Part shown: in pieces, positions 22,889 to 30,187 of the stretch | How the letters are laid out: every line of letters starts with the position of its first letter | How positions within the stretch are numbered: the first letter of the stretch is position 1 | IMG/VR virus record: IMGVR_UViG_3300013129_001282 | Location: 1-32,386 of that record | Length of the DNA: 32,386 bases | Reading direction: 5' to 3' (one strand) | Origin: a virus | Program-made: the position numbers and the translations under genes | The notes under the pieces: generated by a model | Databases searched by the model: none | What the model saw: only the letters and a program-made list of their open reading frames with translations | What the model was told of the DNA's origin: nothing

Positions 22889-24831
22889 TTATTTACACTT
22901 GTATTACTAACAATTATTGCCAACTTCCTGAAATTGAAGATTTAGGGCATCAATATATTTGTTTCCATGACGGTACTGTTGATCCAAAATTCCCGTGGGA
23001 ACTTAGACCTATTAATTATCAACATGAAGATCCTGTTGTTCTTTCTAGGCACCCAAAAATTTTATTTTATGAATATTTTGATGAACCCTGTGTTTATGTT
23101 GATGCCTCTAGATTACATCATGTAAACAATGAATCTTTTTTTAAGATTTCTAATGATATATTATCATCTGAAAAATTATTCTTGATGGAGCACCCAGAGC
23201 AGCATAACTATCTGGAAGAGTGCTTTGAATATTACGCTAGATCTTGGGTAGATGATAATAAAATCGTTGACTTTACAAAATATTTAAAAGAACAAAACTA
23301 TGATTTTCAAAATCATGATACAATTTTTGCATGTATTCTATGGAGAAGTCCTAATGAAGATGCAATCAAATGGTCTAAATTGTGGTGGCAATTGTATCAA
23401 CAATGTAATCCTAGAGATCAATTAACTGGATCAGCAGCACTAAAACTATCTGAGATTGAGTATTCTACAGATCATCCTTATAGCATAGTTTCTAAGTTTG
23501 TTTACTATAAGGATTTTTGGCATCAACTTCTTGGGGCTTCTGGTGACTACTCTAATGGTAAAGAGCAAGTAGATTGGAAAAGTTTTATGCAAATCCTTTC
23601 CGAAGTTACTGGAATTGATTATAAAACAAATCTTAATCTTGATATATTATCTTACCTCAAAGAAAAGGGGGTTGAAAATATTTTAGATGAAATGCGCCAA
23701 GAAAATATTGTTGGTAAAGAAAAATCTGGTCTTGGATATGAACTTTCTGTAAAATCTTTCTTTGATCAACGTGGTGGATATGATTTTACTGTGTATACTT
23801 GCATTACAAATAACTATGATAGTATACCTGATGAGAATTATTATGATCCAAAGGTTCGTTATGTCTGCTTCCACGATGGTACATTAGAAGAATATAAAGA
23901 ACCTTGGGAGTATGTTGATATTAGAGATTACTGCGATTTAGATTGTCCACGTAGACTATCAGCATTTCCTAAGATTAATCCTCATAAATTATTTGATTCA
24001 GGAACGCATACTGTTTGGATTGATGCGTGTTATATTCAAACTAAAGAGTTCATTGAATATGGAAGAGAACTATTTCCAACTGGTGTTACAACCATGGAGC
24101 ATTGTTATGACTTTAGTTATTATGATGAAATGCTTGAAGGATTTTTATGCTCATTCTTTTCCTATGATCAAGGAATAGAATTGACAAAAAAATTATTTGA
24201 AGCAGGATATAATTTTAAAAATTATTGTAGTCCATGCTGCACCATGATTTGGAGAACTATCTGGGATAATGCTACGCCAGAATTTAAGAATTTCTGTGAT
24301 CTTTGGTGGGAATGGTCTTTGATTGGATCTAATAGAGATCAAATATCTTTTGACGCAGCTCGACAATTTTCTGGAATGCCAGTCAACAAAATTTATAATA
24401 AACCACCATCAACTATAGTGGCTGGTGTTAATTTAAAGTTTGATCTTAAAAATAAAAACAGGAAAGGAAAGCATCCTAAGAGAGGTAATCTAGATCAGTG
24501 GAAACGTAGGGATGAATTTGTAGAAGAAATGAGAACTTACGCTAAGTTAAGTACAAAAATCTATGCAAAGCATGAGCACATTACAATGATGGATTGGAAT
24601 GGTGTGTTTGATGCTCCAGGAAAACGAACAGAGTATACTTTATATTCTAAAACAATCAAGAATTATCAGAAACAATGTAAATTGTGGGATCCAAACAATC
24701 CAATTAGAGATAAGAAAGTAGGTTTCAATGATTATATTTGGAACCGTGATGAATTTGAAGGTGGAGAAATGCAGAGAAATGTTGATCGGGTAATAGAAAA
24801 GTATCGAGAGATCATGTCCAGACAAGAATGA
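22885..24831 (+). CDS. Second double-domain DUF616/TOD1-like glycosyltransferase
   Basis: A 648-residue protein, ATGA-coupled to its paralogue. The first domain (IIYTCITNNYCQLP, QYICFHDG, CVYVDASRLH, NPRDQLTG) is more diverged: the usual DGC is DAS. The second, from about residue 300, keeps YTCITNNYDSIPDENYYDP, VRYVCFHDG, TVWIDACYIQ, and SNRDQISFD. The C terminus repeats the basic tail (RKGKHPKRGNLDQWKRRDEF) and adds about 70 residues ending the operon. The first domain may be structural or regulatory, since its putative acidic site is changed. Confidence 0.82.
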   Translation: MIIYTCITNNYCQLPEIEDLGHQYICFHDGTVDPKFPWELRPINYQHEDPVVLSRHPKILFYEYFDEPCVYVDASRLHHVNNESFFKISNDILSSEKLFLMEHPEQHNYLEECFEYYARSWVDDNKIVDFTKYLKEQNYDFQNHDTIFACILWRSPNEDAIKWSKLWWQLYQQCNPRDQLTGSAALKLSEIEYSTDHPYSIVSKFVYYKDFWHQLLGASGDYSNGKEQVDWKSFMQILSEVTGIDYKTNLNLDILSYLKEKGVENILDEMRQENIVGKEKSGLGYELSVKSFFDQRGGYDFTVYTCITNNYDSIPDENYYDPKVRYVCFHDGTLEEYKEPWEYVDIRDYCDLDCPRRLSAFPKINPHKLFDSGTHTVWIDACYIQTKEFIEYGRELFPTGVTTMEHCYDFSYYDEMLEGFLCSFFSYDQGIELTKKLFEAGYNFKNYCSPCCTMIWRTIWDNATPEFKNFCDLWWEWSLIGSNRDQISFDAARQFSGMPVNKIYNKPPSTIVAGVNLKFDLKNKNRKGKHPKRGNLDQWKRRDEFVEEMRTYAKLSTKIYAKHEHITMMDWNGVFDAPGKRTEYTLYSKTIKNYQKQCKLWDPNNPIRDKKVGFNDYIWNRDEFEGGEMQRNVDRVIEKYREIMSRQE

Positions 24832-24844
24832 GTATTTATACGCA

Positions 24845-24873
24845 TTGACTGTCAGGGAATTCTGATATATGAT
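24845..24873 (+). promoter_or_regulatory. psbA promoter
   Basis: TTGACT (24845-24850) and TATGAT (24868-24873) with a 17-base spacer, directly after the glycan operon. It gives psbA its own transcription start about 60 bases before the ATG. Confidence 0.78.
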
Positions 24874-24878
24874 AAATA

Positions 24879-24908
24879 ATGTGAAGAGATGGAAACATTT
24901 CTTCACAT
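24879..24908 (+). promoter_or_regulatory. psbA 5' leader hairpin
   Basis: ATGTGAAGA (24879-24887) pairs with TCTTCACAT (24900-24908) as nine perfect pairs with a 12-base loop at the very 5' end of the expected transcript. Such end-hairpins commonly protect mRNA from decay. The Shine-Dalgarno CGGAG (24929-24933) lies downstream, six bases before the ATG. Confidence 0.6.
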
Positions 24909-24939
24909 AACATAATCTCACAATCACTCGGAGTTTTAC

Positions 24940-26019
24940 ATGACTGCAACCATCGCTCAACAGCGTGGAAGCAATACTTGGGAACAATTCTGCGAGTGGG
25001 TAACATCAACCAATAATCGTTTGTATGTTGGTTGGTTCGGAACACTGATGATTCCTACCCTTCTCGCTGCGACTATCTGTTTCATTGTTGCTTTCATTGC
25101 TGCACCTCCTGTCGATATCGACGGAATTCGTGAACCCGTTGCTGGTTCACTAATGTACGGCAACAACATCATCTCTGGTGCTGTTGTTCCTTCTAGCAAC
25201 GCTATTGGTCTTCACTTCTATCCTATTTGGGAAGCTGCTTCGCTTGACGAATGGCTTTACAATGGTGGTCCCTTTCAACTGATTATTTTTCACTTCTTGA
25301 TCGGCATCTATTCCTACATGGGGCGTGAGTGGGAACTTTCTTACCGTCTAGGTATGCGTCCATGGATTATGGTTGCTTACAGTGCTCCTGTTGCTGCTGC
25401 ATCTGCAGTGTTCTTGGTCTATCCTTTCGGTCAAGGATCGTTCTCTGATGCGATGCCTTTGGGTATCAGTGGCACCTTCAACTACATGTTTGTTTTCCAA
25501 GCAGAGCATAACATTCTTATGCATCCTTTCCACATGCTTGGAGTTGCTGGTGTCTTCGGTGGTTCTCTGTTCAGTGCGATGCATGGTTCTCTTGTGACTT
25601 CTTCGCTGGTTCGTGAAACTACTGAAACTGAAAGTCAGAACTATGGTTATAAGTTCGGTCAAGAAGAAGAGACTTATAACATCGTTGCTGCACATGGATA
25701 TTTCGGTCGTCTGATCTTCCAGTATGCTTCGTTCAACAACTCACGCTCACTTCACTTCTTCTTGGCTGCTTGGCCAGTTGTAGGTATCTGGTTTGCTGCT
25801 CTTGGTGTTAGCACCATGGCATTCAACTTGAACGGGTTCAACTTTAATCAGTCTTTGATCGATAGTCAGAACCGTGTTATTCCTACTTGGGCAGATATTC
25901 TGAACCGTGCTGGACTTGGTATGGAAGTTATGCATGAGCGTAATGCCCACAACTTTCCTCTTGATCTTGCTACTGCTTCAACCACTGAAGTTGCTCTGAC
26001 TGCTCCAAGTATCGGATGA
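24940..26019 (+). CDS. psbA: Photosystem II reaction-centre protein D1
   Basis: Full-length D1, 359 residues with no intron. Key residues are in register: Tyr161 (YZ), Asp170, Glu189, His190, His198 (P680), His215 (iron/QB), His332, Glu333, His337, Asp342 and Ala344, after which 15 residues would be removed by CtpA. Residue 130 is Glu (MGREWELS), the high-light D1:2 type rather than Gln. Cyanophage psbA keeps host photosynthesis running during infection by replacing photodamaged D1. It has its own promoter, leader hairpin and terminator, so it is an independent, strongly expressed unit. The G+C content looks higher than that of the A+T-rich cassettes. Confidence 0.99.
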   Translation: MTATIAQQRGSNTWEQFCEWVTSTNNRLYVGWFGTLMIPTLLAATICFIVAFIAAPPVDIDGIREPVAGSLMYGNNIISGAVVPSSNAIGLHFYPIWEAASLDEWLYNGGPFQLIIFHFLIGIYSYMGREWELSYRLGMRPWIMVAYSAPVAAASAVFLVYPFGQGSFSDAMPLGISGTFNYMFVFQAEHNILMHPFHMLGVAGVFGGSLFSAMHGSLVTSSLVRETTETESQNYGYKFGQEEETYNIVAAHGYFGRLIFQYASFNNSRSLHFFLAAWPVVGIWFAALGVSTMAFNLNGFNFNQSLIDSQNRVIPTWADILNRAGLGMEVMHERNAHNFPLDLATASTTEVALTAPSIG

Positions 26020-26056
26020 GTTTAGATAAAATCTGAACATTATCACCTACTAATTT

Positions 26057-26098
26057 GAGGAGTGTTGCAATTATTGCATGACACTCCTCGGATTTTTT
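26057..26098 (+). terminator. Rho-independent terminator after psbA
   Basis: GAGGAGTGT (26057-26065) pairs with ACACTCCTC (26081-26089), with an inner TGCAA/TTGCA stem, followed by six T (26093-26098). It is a strong terminator 37 bases after the psbA stop. Confidence 0.92.
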
Positions 26099-26102
26099 CT
26101 GT

Positions 26103-26831
26103 ATGCAGAAGACACTAATGACTGACCCAGTGTGGATTGTGCTTTTACTCATTGTAATTAGATTGTTGTTCGCAACATATATTATCTACTACATACTAAG
26201 GGAATTTTATCTAGAGGTTCAGAGGATGGAAATGAAACTACCGAAGGAAGTTATTCTGAAAGCAGTCAAGAACTGCGTTGATGTATACGCACACGAAAAC
26301 GATTTTACTGTTGATAAAAGTATTCCAAAATACTGTATTCTAACGGTAGAAGGAACATCGTCAATGGACGATTGGATAACTAATCTAAAGTTCCTTGTCA
26401 GAAAGGATGATACCCATAGAGGTTTCAAAGAGAACGCAATGAGAATCCTTACTAAGATGGTTATCAACTATGAGACACTCGAAAAGGATAGGGTGCTTGT
26501 AGTTGCTGGGCACTCATTAGGAGGAGCAACAGCAACTGTGTTAGGAGACCTGCTACTTAAGAGTACTCCAGACTTGCATATCGTCACCATTGGTTCACCT
26601 CGTCCAGGCGGAAGAGGTCTTCGTAAGAGACTGAAAGATGTTGACCATCTTCGTTTCGTTCACGGATCCGACATTGTTCCAAAGTCACCTCCATTCCTTA
26701 CTGGATACGTTCACACTCATCCAGAAATTCATCTGGAAGATGTTAATCCTACTCGCTTCGATAGAGTAGCAGACCACAATGCCGAAGATTATTACCTCGC
26801 CGTAGAGAAATTACTATCAGGAAAAACTTAA
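26103..26831 (+). CDS. Lipase class 3-like hydrolase, membrane-anchored
   Basis: A 242-residue alpha/beta hydrolase. Residues 10-32 form a hydrophobic N-terminal anchor (VWIVLLLIVIRLLFATYIIY). The nucleophile elbow AGHSLGGATA gives Ser138; the other triad members are likely Asp190 (HGSDIVPK) and His225 (ADHNAEDYY), the order typical of lipase_3. TVEGTSSMDDW supplies the oxyanion region. It could cleave host membrane lipids, perhaps at lysis, but the role is inferred. It begins five bases after the psbA terminator; no promoter is seen, so it may depend on psbA readthrough. Confidence 0.85.
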   Translation: MQKTLMTDPVWIVLLLIVIRLLFATYIIYYILREFYLEVQRMEMKLPKEVILKAVKNCVDVYAHENDFTVDKSIPKYCILTVEGTSSMDDWITNLKFLVRKDDTHRGFKENAMRILTKMVINYETLEKDRVLVVAGHSLGGATATVLGDLLLKSTPDLHIVTIGSPRPGGRGLRKRLKDVDHLRFVHGSDIVPKSPPFLTGYVHTHPEIHLEDVNPTRFDRVADHNAEDYYLAVEKLLSGKT

Positions 26832-26835
26832 ACTA

Positions 26836-28035
26836 TTACCAAGATTTATAAACGAGTTTATTTGGGGTTGGGTGTAAAATTGCACTCGACCCCTTTTTAT
26901 TTGGAAAGTAATCTTTCTGTTCTCCTTCCCTTGCAATATCGCTAGTGATACCATGTAATCCTCCTTCCCAGAAATATCTGTGTCTGAAATTAATTACATG
27001 CGGAGATACTCCATGTCTTTCAAACGCTTCAAAAACTTCTTTGTTGTAATTGTTACAAATAATATTGTGTTCGTCAATGACTAACATGTTTACATCAAAA
27101 ACATCTTCCTCTACATAAGTTACCCAATCTTTCAACCAGGTTTCGACATAATCAATCAGATCGTTATTATACTCTTCTCCTGGAATCCACCATTTATCCT
27201 TATTTTTTCCTTTTAACTCTAAGAATGGTTTTACCTTTTTCCAACTTTGTCCTGGAAGGCTAATAACTTCCCATTCTGGAAAGGTTTCGGTATAGTTTTG
27301 CACATTGGCTAAAGAAATAATTAGACCTGGTTTTACAGGGCAAAATGATCCATCTGAATGTCCAATAATGTCTAAAACATGTGTTCTATAATTTGGAAAT
27401 AGTCTTTTTAGTTTTTCAATAAATCTATCTGGATTATTCTTGACAATATTGGTTATTGCAGAAAAATATAAATCTTTACCAACTCTTGTCATCCAGGAAG
27501 TGTTTATATACTCATCATAAACTATAGGAACGTTATTTGTGGTTAAAACTTCTTCTATAGTTGAAAATGCATAGTGATTTTTATTATTTTGAGTTTCTGC
27601 TGCGATTAAATTTTCTACAAATTTTGAATCTAAAAGCAGATTTGTAAATTCATATTTTTTAGCTAGTTTCTCACTACTATAATATTTTTCTACCAGTTGT
27701 ATAATATCAATATTACCATATTTTTTATCTGGCATATAGAATGTACCACCAACCATTGCGGTATGATTTCTTGGACACATAGGTGGTGGCATTGGAATGC
27801 CATCATTTTTGATGTGGTCTTCAAAATTTTCTGATATATCAGTTCTAACCACCGTTACACCAAATTCTTCTAACTTAGATATAAGTTTCTGATAATCTTC
27901 TTCTGTTTCAATTGCAATGCGTTCCATAACATTGCGAACTTTTGGATTTTTTATACGAGAGTAAAACTCTGGAGGATATGAACGACCTACCGCACAAACT
28001 TTCAAAGGATCCCAATGCTGATGTACGCTAAACAT
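26836..28035 (-). CDS. Amidinotransferase-like protein lacking catalytic Cys
   Basis: A 399-residue protein, the only convincing minus-strand gene here. WDPLKVCAVGRSYP at the N terminus, MCPRNHTAMVGGTFYMPD (86-103), IIGHSDGSFCPVKPG (His226, Asp228) and FWEGGLHGITSDIAREGE (355-372) follow the glycine/inosamine amidinotransferase pattern. In that family the last motif is GG-x-HC-x-T, with Cys forming the amidino-enzyme intermediate; here residue 362 is Gly (GGT codon). A Cys-free relative may be inactive or do other chemistry. The gene is A+T-rich and convergent with the lipase, suggesting separate acquisition. Its promoter is not clear. Confidence 0.8.
   Translation of the reverse strand: MFSVHQHWDPLKVCAVGRSYPPEFYSRIKNPKVRNVMERIAIETEEDYQKLISKLEEFGVTVVRTDISENFEDHIKNDGIPMPPPMCPRNHTAMVGGTFYMPDKKYGNIDIIQLVEKYYSSEKLAKKYEFTNLLLDSKFVENLIAAETQNNKNHYAFSTIEEVLTTNNVPIVYDEYINTSWMTRVGKDLYFSAITNIVKNNPDRFIEKLKRLFPNYRTHVLDIIGHSDGSFCPVKPGLIISLANVQNYTETFPEWEVISLPGQSWKKVKPFLELKGKNKDKWWIPGEEYNNDLIDYVETWLKDWVTYVEEDVFDVNMLVIDEHNIICNNYNKEVFEAFERHGVSPHVINFRHRYFWEGGLHGITSDIAREGEQKDYFPNKKGSSAILHPTPNKLVYKSW
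26864..26898 (+). terminator. Terminator for the lipase gene, inside the opposing gene
   Basis: GGGGTTGGGTG (26864-26874) pairs with CACTCGACCCC (26883-26893) over 11 pairs (two G-T), then five T (26894-26898). It lies 33 bases after the lipase stop but inside the 3' end of the minus-strand amidinotransferase-like gene. Confidence 0.8.
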
Positions 28036-28049
28036 AAATTATATTGTTA

Positions 28050-28078
28050 TTGACAACTATTTATTATTGTGATATAAT
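28050..28078 (+). promoter_or_regulatory. Consensus sigma70 promoter
   Basis: TTGACA (28050-28055), 17 bases, TATAAT (28073-28078): a perfect consensus. It drives the plus-strand small-gene run from 28102. The intergenic space to the divergent minus-strand gene is only 66 bases. Confidence 0.9.
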
Positions 28079-28101
28079 ATCTTTCGTATGAAAAACCATG
28101 C

Positions 28102-28377
28102 ATGTATGATTACTGGGTAGTCACAGACATCAGAACAGGTCGAGTTATCGCACACTGTGGTGAAGAACTTGATGCTATAATGTTAGTTGGATTTGATAAG
28201 AATAAAAGGTTCTATAAAAAGCAAAAATTTATCATGGATCAGGTTATTACTGTGTCTGCAACTACTGATAAACAACTTCCTGGACAACTTGGATTGCCCG
28301 TTGGAACTTACAAAATTGAAGACAAAAAAATATATAGTATTGAGGAAGGAACCTCAATGCCAGTTACTATAAACTAA
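28102..28377 (+). CDS. Small hypothetical protein
   Basis: A 91-residue protein starting MYDYWVVTDIRTGRVIAHCG. It has mixed alpha/beta character, a Lys-rich middle (GFDKNKRFYKKQKF) and a C terminus with LPVGTYKIEDKKIYSIEEG. There is no known motif. It is the first gene after a perfect promoter and is followed within one base by the glutaredoxin gene. Confidence 0.7.
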   Translation: MYDYWVVTDIRTGRVIAHCGEELDAIMLVGFDKNKRFYKKQKFIMDQVITVSATTDKQLPGQLGLPVGTYKIEDKKIYSIEEGTSMPVTIN

Positions 28378-28378
28378 A

Positions 28379-28615
28379 ATGAAAGCAGTAGTCTATTCAA
28401 AAGTAGAATGCCCCTATTGTGAAAAAGTAAAAAATATTTTATTTCATTTTGCAATAGAGTACATCGAATATGTTTTTGAAAAAGATTTTGATAGAAATCA
28501 ATTCTATGCAGAGTTTGGAGAAGGAGCTACTTTTCCACAGGTAATTTTAGATGATAAGCATGTCGGGGGATGTACAGACACAATAAAATATCTGAAAGAG
28601 ATGAAAAAGATTTGA
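28379..28615 (+). CDS. nrdC: Glutaredoxin
   Basis: A 78-residue thioredoxin-fold protein with the redox centre C11-P-Y-C14 (VECPYCEK), the cis-Pro motif TFPQVIL and the glutathione-binding GGCTDTIKYL. T4-like phages use such a glutaredoxin (nrdC) to reduce ribonucleotide reductase for dNTP synthesis; thyX nearby fits the same pathway. The stop overlaps a TTG start of the next frame. Confidence 0.92.
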   Translation: MKAVVYSKVECPYCEKVKNILFHFAIEYIEYVFEKDFDRNQFYAEFGEGATFPQVILDDKHVGGCTDTIKYLKEMKKI

Positions 28616-28752
28616 GTTATACAATAAATAAAGGTGTAGAACTTCTACTTAGGAGAAAGAAACCAAACATAAAAATCATAAGATTTGGAAAGTGGTTTCT
28701 TCCTTTTACGAATAAGGAATTTACCATTTACTTAGAGATAAGAGAACGGTAA
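28612..28752 (+). CDS. Small basic hypothetical protein
   Basis: A 46-residue frame beginning at TTG 28612 (TTGA overlap with nrdC) or, less likely, at ATG 28570 within nrdC. It is basic (LLLRRKKPNIKIIRFGKWF) and ends in a hydrophobic strand FTIYLEIRER. The 4-base overlap style matches its neighbours, but the short length and weak start keep this tentative. Confidence 0.42.
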   Translation: MSYTINKGVELLLRRKKPNIKIIRFGKWFLPFTNKEFTIYLEIRER

Positions 28753-28768
28753 TCCCAGGAGAACAAAA

Positions 28769-28987
28769 ATGTTAGCAGCTGTTATTTGTTTAGCAACTCT
28801 ATGTTGCCTGTTAACATTAGGATTAGGACTTATTGTTGGATATTTGGTTAGACAATATTTACAAGATGTCACACCACAGTATTCACATCCTGAAATGTTT
28901 GACGCCAACGGCAATCCACTTCCAGACGAAATTATTGCCTTCAGATTTGAAGGTAATGTAGAACACTTAGATGAATTTGACGACTAA
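28769..28987 (+). CDS. Small membrane-anchored phage protein
   Basis: A 72-residue protein with a clear Shine-Dalgarno (AGGAG, 28758-28762). Residues 2-26 are a single hydrophobic helix (VICLATLCCLLTLGLGLIVG), then YLVRQYLQD and an acidic tail, HPEMFDANGNPLPDEII with EHLDEFDD at the end. I believe similar proteins recur in cyanomyoviruses; the function is unknown. The tail should face the cytoplasm or periplasm depending on insertion. Confidence 0.75.
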   Translation: MLAAVICLATLCCLLTLGLGLIVGYLVRQYLQDVTPQYSHPEMFDANGNPLPDEIIAFRFEGNVEHLDEFDD

Positions 28988-28989
28988 CT

Positions 28990-29439
28990 ATGACAAAACT
29001 ACCAAATAATCCCTTGGTTTCTGAGGTTTTCAAAGCTGCACACGGCGGTAAAACAGTAGAACGCAAGGTTGAAATTCTGAAAGAACACAGAAGTGACCAT
29101 ATCAAATCACTTTTGATTTGGAATTTTGATAAAGGAATTGAAAGTGCTCTTCCACCAGGTGAAGTTCCTTACAAAAAGAACGAAGCACCTGCAGGAACAG
29201 CAGGACATACAAGACTTGTTCACGAATGGAGAATTCTTTATAACTTTGTAAAAGGTGGCAATGATAAGATTTCTCAGATGAAGCGTGAGCAGATGTTTGT
29301 TCAACTTCTCGAAGGACTTCATGCTGATGAAGCTGAGATCGTGCTTTTGGTAAAGGATAAAGACTTACAATCAAAATATCGCATCACCAGGAGTGTTGTC
29401 GAGCAAGCATATCCAGAAATCGTTTGGCGAGATAAGTAA
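28990..29439 (+). CDS. DUF6433-like T4-type phage protein
   Basis: A 149-residue protein resembling DUF6433, a conserved protein of T4-like cyanophages. Features are KVEILKEHRSDHIKSLLIWN near the N terminus, ALPPGEVPYKKNEAPAG in the middle, then LYNFVKGGNDKISQMKREQM and FVQLLEGLHADEAEIVLLVK, ending with a VVEQAYPEIV segment. It is likely all-helical and soluble. Its role is not known. Two bases separate it from the membrane protein upstream. Confidence 0.72.
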   Translation: MTKLPNNPLVSEVFKAAHGGKTVERKVEILKEHRSDHIKSLLIWNFDKGIESALPPGEVPYKKNEAPAGTAGHTRLVHEWRILYNFVKGGNDKISQMKREQMFVQLLEGLHADEAEIVLLVKDKDLQSKYRITRSVVEQAYPEIVWRDK

Positions 29440-29457
29440 CATACTATACAAAATTGC

Positions 29458-29486
29458 TTGACTAGATAGAGTATAGACGCTATAAT
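29458..29486 (+). promoter_or_regulatory. Promoter of the riboswitch-peptide unit
   Basis: TTGACT (29458-29463), 17 bases, TATAAT (29481-29486). The start should fall at about 29492, so the transcript begins directly with the riboswitch. Confidence 0.88.
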
Positions 29487-29493
29487 GTGTCTA

Positions 29494-29580
29494 CGTTCAT
29501 CCTTCGGGACGCAAGTAAGTCGCGGAACGGATCGTTCATTCGCTATTCGCAAATAGCGAACGCAAACGACTGAAGGAACG
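29494..29580 (+). ncRNA. Downstream-peptide / glutamine riboswitch
   Basis: P1 pairs CGTTC (29494-29498) with GAACG of GGAACG (29575-29580). P2 is a small hairpin with a TTCG loop (29500-29509). The conserved GCAAGTA (29511-29517) and GAAGGAACG (29572-29580) flank P3, AGTCG (29518-29522) with CGACT (29567-29571). These match the glnA/downstream-peptide aptamers, shown to bind glutamine. P3 is extended by two hairpins, GAACG/CGTTC (29525-29537) and TTCGCTATT/AATAGCGAA (29539-29560). It controls the peptide at 29613. The family assignment is from recognition of the motif, not from a covariance search. Confidence 0.85.
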
Positions 29581-29612
29581 GGCCTAAAAATCCATTCATT
29601 CAGGAGAAACAA

Positions 29613-29744
29613 ATGACTACTGCAACTTATCGTGGAGTAAAATATGAAGTTGAAGAGCGTAAACTAAATGTTCTTCAATTGCTAAAGGAACAAATTGAAA
29701 AGGCAGAACGCCTGAAACAAGCACAGTTACAACTAAAGGCATGA
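29613..29744 (+). CDS. Downstream peptide with YRG-Y motif (DUF4278-like)
   Basis: A 43-residue peptide, MTTATYRGVKYEVEERKL followed by an amphipathic helix rich in Leu, Lys and Gln. It has a clear Shine-Dalgarno (AGGAG, 29602-29606). YRGVKY is the conserved motif of peptides encoded after downstream-peptide RNAs, and of DUF4278 proteins in cyanobacteria. Related glutamine-controlled cyanobacterial peptides (IF17) inactivate glutamine synthetase; a similar nitrogen-control role here is inference. It is isolated between a promoter/riboswitch and a terminator, so it is a self-contained unit. Confidence 0.88.
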   Translation: MTTATYRGVKYEVEERKLNVLQLLKEQIEKAERLKQAQLQLKA

Positions 29745-29749
29745 TGCTT

Positions 29750-29774
29750 GGGGGAATTGACTTCCCCCTTTTTT
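29750..29774 (+). terminator. Terminator after the downstream peptide
   Basis: GGGGGAA (29750-29756) pairs with TTCCCCC (29762-29768), loop of five, then six T (29769-29774). It lies six bases after the stop and closes the riboswitch-peptide unit. Confidence 0.9.
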
Positions 29775-29781
29775 ATAAATA
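29774..29781 (+). promoter_or_regulatory. T4-like late promoter motif TATAAATA
   Basis: A perfect TATAAATA starts within the T-run of the previous terminator and precedes the ATG at 29794 by 12 bases. It is the third such motif in the window located between transcription units. Confidence 0.5.
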
Positions 29782-29793
29782 TATAAAACTTAC

Positions 29794-30184
29794 ATGTATC
29801 CAGTTGGACATTTTCCTGTCAATTTTACTGTGGTTGAATGGACTAACTATAAAACGTGCAGGAGAAAATTGTGCTAATTCCAACCTAATGGGGTTGTATC
29901 AAGCTGGGAAAAAAGAAATTTTGATCTGTGAAAATAATATAAGTGATCAAAAAATTTCAAAATCTGAAGTCATCAAACATGAGTATGTTCACTATGTTTA
30001 TGATAAAAAGAAAATTGAAAGCACAATTATTATTGATCCCATCTTTTCTTATTTGATAAAAAATTTTATAAGTGATGGGGAAAAACTTTTTGTCTTTGTA
30101 CATGAAACGGACTATTCTTCAGATGAAGAATTAGAAGCAAGATTTCTATCGAGACTTCCAACAATAGTTTTGTTTTTTATTTGA
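29794..30184 (+). pseudogene. HExxH metallopeptidase-like gene, apparently frameshifted
   Basis: Two frames together make one sensible protein. ATG 29794 opens MYPVGHFPVNFTVVEWTNYK and stops soon after at 29873-29877. The frame one base later carries AGENCANSNLMGLYQAGKK, then EILICENN and VIKHEYVHYVYD with the zinc-binding HExxH (HEYVH), ending at 30184. The split is near 29850-29865 and needs a +1 shift. The alternative start ATG 29741 in the second frame would overlap the peptide stop and the terminator, with an odd Leu-rich N terminus. A sequencing error, a recent mutation, or programmed frameshifting are all possible. HExxH suggests a zinc protease-like fold. Confidence 0.55.
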
Positions 30185-30187
30185 GGA

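Noticed and set aside
25348-25695. Minus-strand frame inside psbA
   Set aside because: psbA is certain here and the antisense translation has no protein-like features.
24940-26019. Possible group I intron or homing endonuclease in psbA
   Set aside because: Some cyanophage psbA genes carry one, but this frame is uninterrupted for all 359 residues and key residues are in register.
28038-28043. TATAAT on the minus strand as promoter of the amidinotransferase-like gene
   Set aside because: It lies only three bases from the start codon and has no matching -35 box, so it is probably chance in A+T-rich DNA.
29741-30184. ATG 29741 as the start of the HExxH gene
   Set aside because: It would overlap the peptide stop and pass through a strong terminator, and its first 45 residues are unlike the rest; ATG 29794 plus a frameshift explains the sequence better.
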